From: Symsagittifera roscoffensis
Lineage: Eukaryota; Xenacoelomorpha; Acoela; Convolutidae
Direction of reading: 5' to 3'
NCBI RefSeq assembly: GCF_963678635.1
Contig: NC_087067.1
Coordinates: forward strand, 57,268,388 to 57,332,387
Length of the DNA stretch: 64,000 bases
Every line of letters begins with the position of its first letter. Position 1 is the first letter of the stretch. Shown one piece after another: positions 12,701-26,049 of the stretch. The notes under the pieces were generated by a model. That model saw only the letters and a program-made list of their open reading frames with translations. It was not told where the DNA came from and did not search any database. The position numbers were made by a program, and so were the translations under genes.

Positions 12701-15700
12701 TTTCCCAGGTACCCTTAACAAGTTATAAAGGCATCACCAAACCCAAAAAGGCACCACTGTCTTTCAAATTTTTGAAAATTCAAATAATGTCTGGTAGTCA
12801 AGACCAAAAAGAAAGAAAAACTGCCAGTACTGTGACGACAATTTTTTTCAAACAAAAAATCACCACAGCGCAAATTCGCTTCTGCAACTATCGCTTTCCT
12901 AGTAGATTTGACGAATGAAACAACAATGAACACATCAAGATGACTTAACTAGCCACACACTGTCCTCAAAAATGAAAAAATTTGTACCACAAAAAATCGC
13001 ATCAAAGATGAACACAAAAAAGGACATATTTCAGAAACATAAATACGCAAATTAAAAACTTAGTACTCCCAGGAACCGTCAGCATGTCCACAACGCATTA
13101 ACACCCAGAAAAAGCGTCCCTGGGTATTTCGAAGATGTCAAAACTGAAGAAACATTCAGTAGCCAAGACCAAAAGCTAGTGGAAACTACCAATTTGTGAC
13201 AACTTTATTGGGATAAAAACACTCCAGCGCGAATTCGCTAGTGCAACAATCGCTACACTAGTAGAATTGAATAAATGATTGAAATTGAGCACATCAACAT
13301 GACTATATCAGCCAGACACTGTGATCAAAAATGGAAAAACTTGTAACGAGAAAAACCGCATCACTGATAGACACATAAAGAGATGATTCCAGAAAAAAAA
13401 AGTTAAATCAATAATTAAGCACTCCCAGGTACCCTTAACAAGTTATAAAGGCATCACCAAACCCAAAAATGCACCACTGTCTTTCAAATTTGTGAAAACT
13501 CAAATAATGTCTGGTAGTCAAGACCAAAAAGAAAGAAAAACTGCCAGTACTGTGACGACAATTTTTTTCAGACAAAAAATCACCACAGCGCAAATTCGCT
13601 TCTGCAACTATCGCTTTCCTAGTAGATTTGACGAATGAAACAACAATGAACACATCAAGATGACTTAACTAGCCACACACTGTCCTCAAAAATGAAAAAA
13701 ATTGTACCACAAAAAATCGCATCAAAGATGAACACAAAAAAGGACATATTTCAGAAACATAAATACGCAAATTAAAAACTTAGTACTCCCAAGAACCGTC
13801 AGCATGTCCACAACGCATTAACACCCAGAAAAAGCGTCCCTGGGTATTTCAAAGATGTCAAAACTGAAGAAACATTCAGTAGCCAAGACCAAAAGCTAGT
13901 GGAAACTACCAATTTGTGACAACTTTATTGGGATAAAAACACTCCAGCGCGAATTCGCTAGTGCAACAATCGCTACACTAGTAGAATTGAATAAATGATT
14001 GAAATTGAGCACATCAAAACAACTATATCAGCCAGACACTGTGATCAAAAATGGAAAAACTTGTAACGAGAAAAACCGCATCACTGATAGACACATAAAA
14101 AGAGATGATTCCAGAAAAAAAAAAGTTAAATCAAAAATTAAGCTTTCCCAGGTACCCTTAACAAGTTATAAAGGCATCACCAAACCCAAAAATGCACCAC
14201 TGTCTTTCAAATTTGTGAAAACTCAAATAATGTCTGGTAGTCAAGACCAAAAAGAAAGAAAAACTGCCAGTACTGTGACGACAATTTTTTTCAGACAAAA
14301 AATCACCACAGCGCAAATTCGCTTCTGCAACTATCGCTTTCCTAGTAGATTTGACGAATGAAACAACAATGAACACATCAAGATGACTTAACTAGCCACA
14401 CACTGTCCTCAAAAATGAAAAAAATTGTACCACAAAAAATCGCATCAAAGATGAACACAAAAAAGGACATATTTCAGAAACATAAATACGCAAATTAAAA
14501 ACTTAGTACTCCCAAGAACCGTCAGCATGTCCACAACGCATTAACACCCAGAAAAAGCGTCCCTGGGTATTTCAAAGATGTCAAAACTGAAGAAACATTC
14601 AGTAGCCAAGACCAAAAGCTAGTGGAAACTACCAATTTGTGACAACTTTATTGGGATAAAAACACTCCAGCGCGAATTCGCTAGTGCAACAATCGCTACA
14701 CTAGTAGAATTGAATAAATGATTGAAATTGAGCACATCAAAACAACTATATCAGCCAGACACTGTGATCAAAAATGGAAAAACTTGTAACGAGAAAAACC
14801 GCATCACTGATAGACACATAAAAAGAGATGATTCCAGAAAAAAAAAAGTTAAATCAAAAATTAAGCTTTCCCAGGTACCCTTAACAAGTTATAAAGGCAT
14901 CACCAAACCCAAAAAGGCACCACTGTCTTTCAAATTTTTGAAAATTCAAATAATGTCTGGTAGTCAAGACCAAAAAGAAAGAAAAACTGCCAGTACTGTG
15001 ACGACAATTTTTTTCAAACAAAAAATCACCACAGCGCAAATTCGCTTCTGCAACTATCGCTTTCCTAGTAGATTTGACGAATGAAACAACAATGAACACA
15101 TCAAGATGACTTAACTAGCCACACACTGTCCTCAAAAATGAAAAAATTTGTACCACAAAAAATCGCATCAAAGATGAACACAAAAAAGGACATATTTCAG
15201 AAACATAAATACGCAAATTAAAAACTTAGTACTCCCAAGAACCGTCAGCATGTCCACAACGCATTAACACCCAGAAAAAGCGTCCCTGGGTATTTCAAAG
15301 ATGTCAAAACTGAAGAAACATTCAGTAGCCAAGACCAAAAGCTAGTGGAAACTACCAATTTGTGACAACTTTATTGGGATAAAAACACTCCAGCGCGAAT
15401 TCGCTAGTGCAACAATCGCTACACTAGTAGAATTGAATAAATGATTGAAATTGAGCACATCAAAACAACTATATCAGCCAGACACTGTGATCAAAAATGG
15501 AAAAACTTGTAACGAGAAAAACCGCATCACTGATAGACACATAAAAAGAGATGATTCCAGAAAAAAAAAGTTAAATCAAAAATTAAGCTTTCCCAGGTAC
15601 CCTTAACAAGTTATAAAGGCATCACCAAACCCAAAAAGGCACCACTGTCTTTCAAATTTTTGAAAATTCAAATAATGTCTGGTAGTCAAGACCAAAAAGA

Positions 15701-18700
15701 AAGAAAAACTGCCAGTACTGTGACGACAATTTTTTTCAAACAAAAAATCACCACAGCGCAAATTAGCTTCTGCAACTATCGCTTTCCTAGTAGATTTGAC
15801 GAATGAAACAACAATGAACACATCAAGATGACTTAACTAGCCACACACTGTCCTCAAAAATGAAAAAATTTGTACCACAAAAAATCGCATCAAAGATGAA
15901 CACAAAAAAGGACATATTTCAGAAACATAAATACGCAAATTAAAAACTTAGTACTCCCAAGAACCGTCAGCATGTCCACAACGCATTAACACCCAGAAAA
16001 AGCGTCCCTGGGTATTTCAAAGATGTCAAAACTGAAGAAACATTCAGTAGCCAAGACCAAAAGCTAGTGGAAACTACCAATTTGTGACAACTTTATTGGG
16101 ATAAAAACACTCCAGCGCGAATTCGCTAGTGCAACAATCGCTAAACTAGTAGAATTGAATAAATGATTGAAATTGAGCACATCAAAACAACTATATCAGC
16201 CAGACACTGTGATCAAAAATGGAAAAACTTGTAACGAGAAAAACCGCATCACTGATAGACACATAAAAAGAGATGATTCCAGAAAAAAAAAGTTAAATCA
16301 AAAATTAAGCTTTCCCAGGTACCCTTAACAAGTTATAAAGGCATCACCAAACCCAAAAAGGCACCACTGTCTTTCAAATTTTTGAAAATTCAAATAATGT
16401 CTGGTAGTCAAGACCAAAAAGAAAGAAAAACTGCCAGTACTGTGACGACAATTTTTTTCAAACAAAAAATCACCACAGCGCAAATTCGCTTCTGCAACTA
16501 TCGCTTTCCTAGTAGATTTGACGAATGAAACAACAATGAACACATCAAGATGACTTAACTAGCCACACACTGTCCTCAAAAATGAAAAAATTTGTACCAC
16601 AAAAAATCGCATCAAAGATGAACACAAAAAAGGACATATTTCAGAAACATAAATACGCAAATTAAAAACTTAGTACTCCCAGGAACCGTCAACATGTCCA
16701 CAACGCATTAACACCCAGAAAAAGCGTCCCTGGGTATTTCAAAGATGTCAAAACTGAAGAAACATTCAGTAGCCAAGACCAAAAGCTAGTGGAAACTACC
16801 AATTTGTGACAACTTTATTGGGATAAAAACACTCCAGCGCGAATTCGCTAGTGCAACAATCGCTACACTAGTAGAATTGAATAAATGATTGAAATAGAGC
16901 ACATCAAAACAACTATATCAGCCAGACACTGTGATCAAAAATGGAAAAAATTGTAACGAGAAAAACCGCATCACTGATAGACACATAAAAAGAGATGATT
17001 CCAGAAAAAAAAAGTTAAATCAATAATTAAGCACTCCCAGGTACCCTTAACAAGTTATAAAGGCATCACCAAACCCAAAAGTGCACCACTGTCTTTCAAA
17101 TTTGTGAAAACTCAAATAATGTCTGGTAGTCAAGACCAAAAAGAAAGAAAAACTGCCAGTACTGTGACGACAATTTTTTTCAAACAAAAAATCACCACAG
17201 CGCAAATTCGCTTCTGCAACTATTGCTTTCCTAGTAGATTTGACGAATGAAACAACAATGAACACATCAAGATGACTTAACTAGCCACACACTGTCCTCA
17301 AAAATGAAAAAAATTGTACCACAAAAAATCGCATCAAAGATGAACACAAAAAAGGACATATTTCAGAAACATAAATACGCAAATTAAAAACTTAGTACTC
17401 CCAAGAACCGTCAGCATGTCCACAACGCATTAACACCCAGAAAAAGCGTCCCTGGGTATTTCAAAGATGTCAAAACTGAAGAAACATTCAGTAGCCAAGA
17501 CCAAAAGCTAGTGGAAACTACCAATTTGTGACAACTTTATTGGGATAAAAACACTCCAGCGCGAATTCGCTAGTGCAACAATCGCTACACTAGTAGAATT
17601 GAATAAATGATTGAAATTGAGCACATCAAAACAACTATATCAGCCAGACACTGTGATCAAAAATAGAAAAACTTGTAACGAGAAAAACCGCATCACTGAT
17701 AGACACATAAAAAGAGATGATTCCGGGAAAAAAAAATTAAATCAATAATTAAGCACTCCCAGGTACCCTTAACAAGTTATAAAGGCATCACCAAACCCAA
17801 AAAGGCACCACTGTCTTTCAAATTTTTGAAAATTCAAATAATGTCTGGTAGTCAAGACCAAAAAGAAAGAAAAACTGCCAGTACTGTGACGACAATTTTT
17901 TTCAAACAAAAAATCACCACAGCGCAAATTCGCTTCTGCAACTATCGCTTTCCTAGTAGATTCGACGAATGAAACAACAATGAACACATCAAGATGACTT
18001 AACTAGCCACACACTGTCCTCAAAAATGAAAAAATTTGTACCACAAAAAATCGCATCAAAGATGAACACAAAAAAGGACATATTTCAGAAACATAAATAC
18101 GCAAATTAAAAGCTTAGTACTCCCAGGAACCGTCAGCATGTCCACAACGCATTAACACCCAGAAAAAGCGTCCCTGGGTATTTCAAAGATGTCAAAACTG
18201 AAGAAACATTCAGTAGCCAAGACCAAAAGCTAGTGGAAACTACCAATTTGTGACAACTTTATTGGGATAAAAACACTCCAGCGCGAATTCGCTAGTGCAA
18301 CAATCGCTACACTAGTAGAATTGAATAAATGATTGAAATTGAGCACATCAAAACAACTATATCAGCCACACACTGTGATCAAAAATGGAAAAACTTGTAA
18401 CGAGAAAAACCGCATCACTGATAGACACATAAAAAGAGATGATTCCAGTAAAAAAAAAGTAATATCAATAATTAAGCACTCCCAGGTACCCTTAACAAGT
18501 TATAAAGGCATCACCAAACCCAAAAAGGCACCACTGTCTTTCAAATTTGTGAAAACTCAAATAATGTCTGGTAGTCAAGACCAAAAAGAAAGAAAAACTG
18601 CCAGTACTGTGACGACAATTTTTTTCAAACAAAAAATCCCCACAGCGCAAATTCGCTTCTGCAACTATCGCTTTCCTAGTAGATTTGACGAATGAAACAA

Positions 18701-18746
18701 CAATGAACACATCAAGATGACTTAACTAGCCACACACTGTCCTCAA
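9781..18746 (+). repeat. Satellite B array, forward, ~12.4 units of 722 bp
   Basis: Tandem array with a very regular 722-723 bp step: equivalent positions fall at 14158, 14881, 15603, 16325, 17047 and 17769. Each unit is a diverged dimer of about 361 bp. For example, GCACTCCCAGGTACCCTTAA in one half corresponds to GTACTCCCAGGAACCGTCAG in the other, and GACACTGTGATCAAAAATGG corresponds to CACACTGTCCTCAAAAATGA. Many copies contain a 72-codon ORF on the minus strand and some a 120-codon ORF on the plus strand. These follow repeat homogeneity and are broken by A-tract length changes, so I do not call them genes. The array stops abruptly at a CAA-rich microsatellite. Confidence 0.97.
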
Positions 18747-18748
18747 AA

Positions 18749-18843
18749 GCAACAACGAAACAACAACAACAGCGACAACAACAACAGCAACAACGACAAC
18801 AACAACAGCAACAACGACAACAACTACAGCAACAACAAGATTC
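18749..18843 (+). repeat. CAA-rich microsatellite
   Basis: Imperfect CAA/CAG/CGA triplet tract with a local 21-base periodicity (CAACGACAACAACAACAGCAA-like). It sits exactly where satellite B ends and satellite D begins, so it may mark an old junction. It lies in no convincing ORF. Confidence 0.85.
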
Positions 18844-18904
18844 ACAACAAGGATCATCCGAATGGTGGTTCTCTAATTGAATTCAACAATTGTACTACGA
18901 GATG

Positions 18905-20480
18905 CTTATAAAAAATATATGAGTAGTTATTAAAAAAACCAGACCTGTAACATCTAAAATTGACGAAAAAAAACTGACTAAAACTATTTTACCAGCATAG
19001 CGGATAACAACATCATCAATTCTGTTATATTTTACGCTTAAGGTCAAAGTTTCATTCATCTATCTTCAATGCACATTGAGTTATCAAATCTGTTATCTAG
19101 CTCTTCAACTGGTTTTAAGGTTTCTCTAATAAATATGCATATATTTTTCCTAAATACCTATCAAAACAAACAAACTCGGGTACTAGGAGAAAGCCCTGCT
19201 CAATACCGAACTAATGATACCCCTCTCACTTAAATCCGTTTTCTCTACGACGAGTTCTTCTTAAAAAACTGATGTGTACTCATTAAAAAAAAAAGGCCGG
19301 CAACAACAAAAAATGACCAAAAAAAGTGACTGAAAACATTTTAACATTAAATCTGATGATAACATCATCAATACAGTTATTTTTTATGCTTGACCTCAAA
19401 GTTTTATCATCCTAGCTTTAATATACTATGAGTTATCACATCTTTTATCGAGCCCTTCAACTGGTTTCAACGTTTCTCTAATAAATATGCATATATTTTT
19501 CCTAAATACCTATCAAAACAAAGAAATTCGGGTACTAGGAGAAAGCCCTGCTCAATACCGAACTAATGATACCCCTCTCACTTAAATCCATCTTCTCTAC
19601 GACGCGTTCTTCTTAAAAAACTGATGTGTACTGATTAAAAGAAAAAAGGCCTGCAACAACAAAAAATGACCAAAAAAAGTGACTGAAAATATTTTAACAG
19701 TAAATCTGATAATAACATCGTCAATACAGTTGTATGTTACGCTTAACCTCAAAGTTTCAGCATCCTAGCTTCAATACACTATGAGTTATCACATCTTTTA
19801 TCGAGCCCTTCAATTGGTTTCAACGTTTCTCTAATAAATATGCATATATTTTTCCTGAATACCTATCAAAACAAAGAAACTCGGTTACTAGCAGAAAGCC
19901 CTGCTCAATACCGAACTAATGATACCCCTCTTACTTAAATCCGTCTTCTCTACGACGAGTTCTTCTTAAAAAACTGATGTGTACTGATTAAAAAAAAAGG
20001 CCTGCAACAACAAAAAACGACCAAAAAAAGTGACTGAAAATATTTTAACGATAAATCAGATAATAACATCGTCAATACAGATGTATTTTACGCTTAACCT
20101 CAACGTTTCAGCATCCTAGCTTCAATATACTATGAGTTATCACATCTTTTATCGAGCTCTTCAACTGGTTTCAACGTTTCTCTAATAAATATGCATATTT
20201 TTTTCCTAAATACCTATCAAAACAAACAAACTCGGGTACTAGGAGAAAACCTGCTCAAGAACAAACTAATGAAACCCCTCTCACGTAAATCCGTCATCTC
20301 TACGAAGAGTTCTTCTTAAAAGGCTGATGTATGCTCATTTAAAAAAAAAGACCTGTAAAAACAAAAATTGACTTAAAAACCTGACTAAACCTATTTTAAC
20401 CGTACTCATGATGCTAACATCATGAACACTGGTGTATTCTACGCTTAACCTCGAAGTTGTATCATCCTAGCTGCAATATA
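18905..20480 (+). repeat. Satellite D, about 4.4 units of 352 bp
   Basis: The phrase AATAAATATGCATAT recurs at about 19130, 19482, 19834 and 20186, a constant 352-bp step. Shared blocks include CCTATCAAAACAAA, GAGAAAGCCCTGCTCAATAC, GATACCCCTCTCAC and GAGTTATCACATCTTTTATC. The first copy is partial and the most diverged, and the array fades out near 20480. No copy was seen on the right side of the palindrome. Confidence 0.93.
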
Positions 20481-21850
20481 CATGAAAGTCAAGGCATGGT
20501 CCCATATACGGATCCTCAACTAGAACGGAGGTCTTCACAAAAAAATTCAAAGACCTGTCAAAACGAGCAAAAATGGGTACTGGAAGACAGTATGGCCCAC
20601 GACTGGCTGACTGATAGCTTTCATTATGAAACTGGTCAAAATGGCAAGGTTTTTATAATATGCACTATAATAATGCTGTTTTTATGAAAAAACAGTTTTG
20701 AGTCGAGTCTGCACAAAAAGCACCTACCATAAGTGCTTAACCGAAAAACATGTACAAAGAAAAAAACTGTATACAAGTCAGTTTTTAATCGTCCAAGGCT
20801 CATTTTGATCCTATATAAATGTTAACAGGTGACAAACTCCTCTCAATGCAGCGTTTCAGATCATATTTTATCAAACATTATGGACAAGTTAAGCGAAAAC
20901 TAAAGGTTTTGACTTATGTTTGAAAAAAAAAAGAATTAAACCGAATTTATACTGCTTATAGCACAATTTAATTTGCTTTTATTATCAGTCCGTATCTGAA
21001 TTTGCTTCAATAGCTACCTCGCTTGCTCAAACTGACAGTTTGTTCAAAAATAATTGCAGAATTCAATGATTTATTTGACTGATTTGAAGGGATTTTTTGT
21101 TTTTAGTACGGCTTCCCTAATAGGTATTTTTAGAAAGTAAAAAAGATTCTTCGTCACCACAAAGCTACTTTCTTATTCAATAACACAATTGTGCTTCCAA
21201 ATAACGTATGTTTCTTAATTGAAAGGAAAATTTCAGTTACATGAGGGAAAACTCAGAATTAGGACAAAAGTCAATTTTCGCAAAAGTTGCGATTAGTAGA
21301 AAACACCTTTTTTCTGATCGTTTGGCAAATAGTGGGAGTGTTTCAGAAAGCTCTAGTCATGATCTTTTGATTGGTTTGACAATCAAATCAAAGTGATCAT
21401 CACTCAAAAAATTATGAGTCCTAGAAAAGAAAAATTTGATAGAAGCCTGATTGGCGGGAGAAAAAAGATCATTTCTCAACGAAAATTTATCGGATTTCAA
21501 AAAAATTGATATAGTTGAGCTTCTCTTGAGCAGTTGCGTCAATCTAACTTGAAAGAAGACATTGCGTAAAAATTTTCATCAAAATCTCGATACTCTGCAA
21601 TAAAGTATAGTAACTCTGACAACACGATCAGGTTTCAAGTGATTCACCATAAATTTAGTTGAGAATAAAAGTATTATTTAAAATCGACCAGAACATGTAA
21701 TTTTTAGCAGAGAAGTCGAATCTGACACTATTTTTATTATTCAGTTCTGTTTTCAAAGCAAAAAACAACATTTTCACTTTTCGTCCTAAAATGGTCACAT
21801 TTTGACTACAAAAAAAAAATTTAGACTCTTAGTCAGGCAAAATGAAGCTC
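20480..21850. other. AT-rich DNA with no recognised gene
   Basis: No convincing coding region or RNA gene was seen. From about 21448 it is a diverged direct copy of 23405-23830 (shared GCCTGATTGGCGGGAGAAAA and the following 400 bp). A small perfect inverted repeat, TTTGATTG and CAATCAAA with a 6-base loop, lies at 21366-21387. No counterpart of 20480-21448 was seen on the right arm of the palindrome. Confidence 0.6.
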
Positions 21851-22330
21851 TACCGAATCCCGCTATAAATTTTTTGATTAACTAGTCGCAAAGCACTTGC
21901 TTGGAGCTTTCCAATGACCAAGGGTAGAGCTGAGTTTTGAGAAAATTGGAGTTGAGCCATGGCAAAAAGTTGGGGTTGGGCACTTTTTTTTAATTCAGAT
22001 TCAATTTTCTCGGAATGAAGCCCTAATAAAAACAGCAAAATAACATTTGATTGCATATTCGCTAAGCACGTGCTTAGCGCTCTCCAAAGATGCATAATAT
22101 CAATTTTTTCAAAAAAAAAGATTTCGATAAAATTGGAGGTGACCCTGGTCAAAAAGTTGAGGTTGGGCAACTGGGGTTGGAAAAAGCTATTGTTAGTTCT
22201 CAGAACATTGATCAATGAAAATGTACATAGTTCTGGGGCAACCTCATTGAACGAGTTGTCCAACAATCCCCCATATAATTTTTTTCAAAAGCAAGAATTT
22301 TGCAAAACTTGTAATTGAGCCAAATAAAGT
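21850..22330 (-). repeat. Satellite C cluster, left outer
   Basis: Units of about 180-186 bp, reverse relative to the right-arm copies. Landmarks are GCCATGGCAAAAAGTTGGGG, TCTCGGAATGAAGCCCT and TAGCGCTCTCC. Mirrors the cluster at 32830-33580, which has more units. Confidence 0.85.
22060..22079. other. Perfect 20-bp palindrome in satellite C
   Basis: CGCTAAGCACGTGCTTAGCG equals its own reverse complement and has CACGTG at its centre. Other C units have the looped version CGCTAAGC-ATGG-GCTTAGCG or decayed forms such as the one at 33287-33306. Confidence 0.95.
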
Positions 22331-23839
22331 TTTTGGGTGAGTGCCTTTTTTACTAGTTCACGTTCAGTTTTCTCTACATCCACCAGTAATTTTGTGTTTT
22401 TTGTATGCGGGTTATTTCTGGATTAGTTGACTTCCCAATCATGCACAGTTTCAATATGTTGAAGAAAAGAAACAAAAGCATTTTCTATGAGCTGAAATCT
22501 GTAAAACAAACTTGTTTTGAGAAAAAAAAACAGTTTTCGATAAAAACGGCTATTTGAGAATTTATAGGTTTTTTACTGTTATGATCAGAATAAAATGATC
22601 ATAAGTGTGCTATGACAAGTATTTTCAGACAGGAAAAAAAGCAATTATAGCAGTAGAGTTTTTTTGCTATGCTGAAGTGAAAAGAGAAAAATTGGTTTCA
22701 ATTTTTTTTTAAGTTCCGGACGTCTGAGCTATTTTAAACTCATTCTACTGTCATTGCCAAAAAATTCGTTCCATGTCAAGTTTTATTCTCTATTGCATTC
22801 AGGCAGACAAAACTGCGAACGCTTGTTTTTAAACATTTCTTGTTAAGCTGAAATCATTGAAAAAACAAAAAGATTCTGTGAAAATTTTTTTTACAAGAAC
22901 TCGGCAATCTAAACTATTAAAGACAAAAACAAGACCTTGATCGAAAATGTATGAATGGAAAACTGCAATTGAAATCAACTTTTGGATACATTAAAAAGCA
23001 AACTTCCTGCTATGCTGGTGAATTACAAAAAATTTGGTTTTGAGAAAAAAATTTTCCTTCATCAAAAAATTCGGCCAATTAAGCTTTCTTAGAATTAGTT
23101 GTCGAGTCGAAACCCCTAAGGTCAAAATTGTGAAATTCACTACTTTTCAACTTATGAAATTTAAAACGTTATCAGCAAATCAGCAAAAAGTTTTTCTGAG
23201 CCTTATAGAGAAACGTGTATCGGACAAAGGTCACTTTCGCAAATTTTTCAGATAGTCAAAAACACTTTTCTTAAATAAGTTTTTGTTTGAAAAAACCGGC
23301 CTGTTTCGCCCAGATCAGCTTCCGATTTGTTACATCAAACTACGACCATGTAAACTCATAAATTACTCGACGATTTATCAGTAACAGAAAAAAAAAATGT
23401 AACAGCCTGATTGGCGGGAGAAAAAAGATCATTTCTCAACGAAAATTTATCGGTTTTCAAAAAAATTGATATGGTTGAGCTTCTCTTGAGCAGTTGCGTC
23501 AATCTAACTTGAAAGAAGACATTGCGTAAAAATTTTTATCAAAACCTCGATACTCTGCAATAAAGTGTAGTAACTCTGACAACCCGATTAGGTTTCACGT
23601 GATTCACCATAAATTTAGTTGAGAATAAAGTATTATATAAAATCGACCAGGACATGTAATTTTTAGCAGAGAAGTCAAATCTGACGCTACTTTTATTATT
23701 CAGTTCTGTTTTCAAGGCAAAAAACAACATTTTCACTTTTCGTCCTAAAATGGTCACATTTTGACTACAAAAAAAAATTTAGGCTTTTAGTCAGGCAAAA
23801 TGAAGCTCTACCGAATCCCGCTATAAATTTTTTGATTAG

Positions 23840-24490
23840 TCAGTCGCTAAGCACTTGCTCGTAGCTTTCCAATGACCCCTAGCTTAAGATTTTTGAAAAA
23901 AGGAGTTTTGAGAAAATTGGAGGTGAGCCATGGCAAAAAGTTGGGGTTGGGCACTTTTTTAAATTCACATTCAATTTTCTCGGAATGAAGCCCTGGTAAA
24001 ACCAGCAAAATAACATTTGATTGCTTATTCACTAAGCCCATGCCTAGCGCTCTCCAGTGATGCATGATATCAATTTTTTGAAAAAAGAGATTTTGAGAAA
24101 ATTGGAGGTGAGCCATGGCAAGAAGTTGGGGCTGGGCTTTTTTTTTAAATTCAGATTCACATTTCTCAGAAAGAAGCCAGAAAGCAGATATTTGATTGGT
24201 TATTCGCTAAGCCTTTGCTTCGAACTGTCCGGTGATGCCTAATGTCAGTTTTCTGAAACAAGAGATTTTGAGAAAATTGCAGGCGAGCCAAATCAAAAAT
24301 TTACGGCTCGGCAACTGGGATTGGAAAAAGCTATAATTAGTTCTCATATAATTGAAAATTTACATAGTTGCGAAGCAACCTCATTGTAAGAATTTTCCAA
24401 CACTCTCGCAAATGATTTATTTCAGAAACAAGAAATTTGACAAATTTGTAATTGAGCCAAATCAATTTTTTGGGGTTATGCCTTTTGTTC
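23840..24490 (-). repeat. Satellite C cluster, left inner
   Basis: About three C units in reverse orientation (GCCATGGC followed by AAGTTGGGGTTGGGC, then CGGAATGAAGCCCTGG and TAGCGCTCTCCAGTGATGCA). Near mirror image of 30700-31350 on the right arm. It contains no convincing gene. Confidence 0.87.
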
Positions 24491-25664
24491 TAGGTCACAT
24501 TCAGTTTTCTCTACATCCACCCCTAACTCTGCTGATTTTGTATTTTTATAAGCCAGCTACTTTTAAAGTAGTTCACTTCCTGTTCATAGACAGTTTTCAA
24601 AATGTTGAAAAAAAACTAAAACGATTTTTGAGCTGAAACCTGTAAAAAAAATTTGCTGTGAGAAAAAAAAACTGTTTTCGCTAAACACGGCAATATGAGA
24701 AAGGATAGGTTTTTCTTCATGTCTTGATCCAGATAAAATGATCAAAATCTTGCTATTAAACGCAGTTTCAACCAGACAAAAAAATAATTGAAACATTAGA
24801 ATTTTTTTCCTATGCTGATATGAAAAGAGAAAAATTGGTTTCAAAGGTTTTTTTATAAAAGTTTTTGGTCATCTGAGCAATTTTAAATTCAGTGATCGGT
24901 CATATCCAGGATCGCAAACGTAGAGACGGACAATATCGAGTCACTGGAAAGCTTTTTTGCAGGTCACAATGATTTTTCGAAACAACAATTTCACAAGTTC
25001 AACCTCAAATATTTCTTGCTGAGCGGAAAATTTCAATTTGAAAGACGTTATGAAAAACGTTTTATTTTGAAGTATTTGGCAAATTAAGCTAAATAAACAA
25101 AAGTTAGCTTTACTTAAACTCAGTCTACGGTCATATCCAGGATCGCCAAGGTGGATACCGACACTATCGGTTCCCTGGAAAGCTTTTTTGCTGGTCACTA
25201 TGATTTTTCAAAATAACATTTTCACAAGTTCAACCTCAAATATTTCTTGCTGAGCTGAAAACTTCAATGTGAAAGACGTTATAAAAAAATCTTTATTTTG
25301 AAGTTTTTGGCATTTTAGGCTAAGTGAACAAATCACTATACTGATCAAATTTTAGCGAATAAAAAATTGGATCAAAAAAGCTTTCTGATCAAAGTGCAAG
25401 TCTGATATAGAAATTGTTCAAATTTTATAATCACTCTTTTAATAGAACACTTTTCCAGCTGTGCTGGACTATTCGAAAATTTGTACCGAGAAGGTTTTTT
25501 AGAAAATGGCCATCTGTGCATATATATGATTAGAATGCTGTCATCGCACATCAAAGTACAGTTGGATCTAGGCACTAAAATAATTATAAGTTAGCTCAGG
25601 TTGCCTCAATTCTTCAAAAAAACATTTGATTGCTCATCTGCTAAGCCCATGCTTAGCGCTCTCC

Positions 25665-25690
25665 TAATACCTAAACCTAATACCTAAACC
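25665..25690. repeat. Two copies of a 13-bp telomere-like word
   Basis: TAATACCTAAACC occurs twice in direct succession at the exact inner end of the left palindrome arm. It resembles degenerate CCTAAA-type telomere repeat but is too short to call a telomere remnant. Confidence 0.6.
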
Positions 25691-26049
25691 AGATTTGTGC
25701 TTCTGTACCCCAAAAACTAAAAAACAGCAAAGAAAACCTCAAAAAAGAAGCAAAACAATAATTAGAGGTCCAAAACACTGAAAACGGCTAACTGATAGTT
25801 TCAAGTATTAGTTTTCTCCAGAAAATATGTTTTTTATAAATATTTATTTTTTTTGCCCCTACTTTTTTCGAAGAAGTTATTATTTCGTCAACAGTAGTTT
25901 TAATAAAAAATTTTTAAACATTCAATTTTGATTGAGTAGAATTACTCTATAATAGCTCACATTCCTGGATTCTTTAAAATTATGCAGATTTTTCTGACGT
26001 TCAATTTCATAAGGTTTTTCATGGCTAGGCAGATTTTTTTTTTAATTTT
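25691..26049. other. AT-rich spacer, nothing recognised
   Basis: Unique-looking AT-rich DNA between the inner end of the left palindrome arm and the broken gene. I see no ORF, RNA gene or repeat. Its right edge is the proposed inversion breakpoint. Confidence 0.5.

Larger units (their letters stand above)
21850..25664 (+). repeat. Left arm of ~4-kb inverted repeat
   Basis: Pairs with 29525-33580 in reverse orientation. Matching coordinates sum to about 55181-55188 along most of the arm (24352 with 30835, 25198 with 29990, 23034 with 32147). The 94-residue translation at 24352-24636 is identical in both arms, so divergence is low. Near the outer end the sum shifts to about 55365, consistent with one extra C unit of about 182 bp on the right. 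The arm is itself two diverged direct copies of a roughly 2-kb unit, with offsets of 1.96-2.15 kb. Small ORFs here appear non-genic. Confidence 0.9.

Noticed and set aside
9826-18710. A 72-codon minus-strand ORF and a 120-codon plus-strand ORF repeated in many B units
   Set aside because: They follow the repeat unit, overlap each other on opposite strands, and are broken in other units by one-base changes in A tracts. Low-complexity Lys/Ser composition and no start context support calling them by-products of a homogenised satellite.
20457-20687. A 76-codon plus-strand ORF after satellite D
   Set aside because: Starts at a TTG inside the decaying end of the D array and has no recognisable motif or conserved copy in the window.
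24352-24636. A 94-codon ORF identical in both palindrome arms
   Set aside because: Identity is explained by the arm duplication. Codon content is AT-driven, it overlaps an antisense ORF, and the diverged ~2-kb sister unit does not keep the frame.
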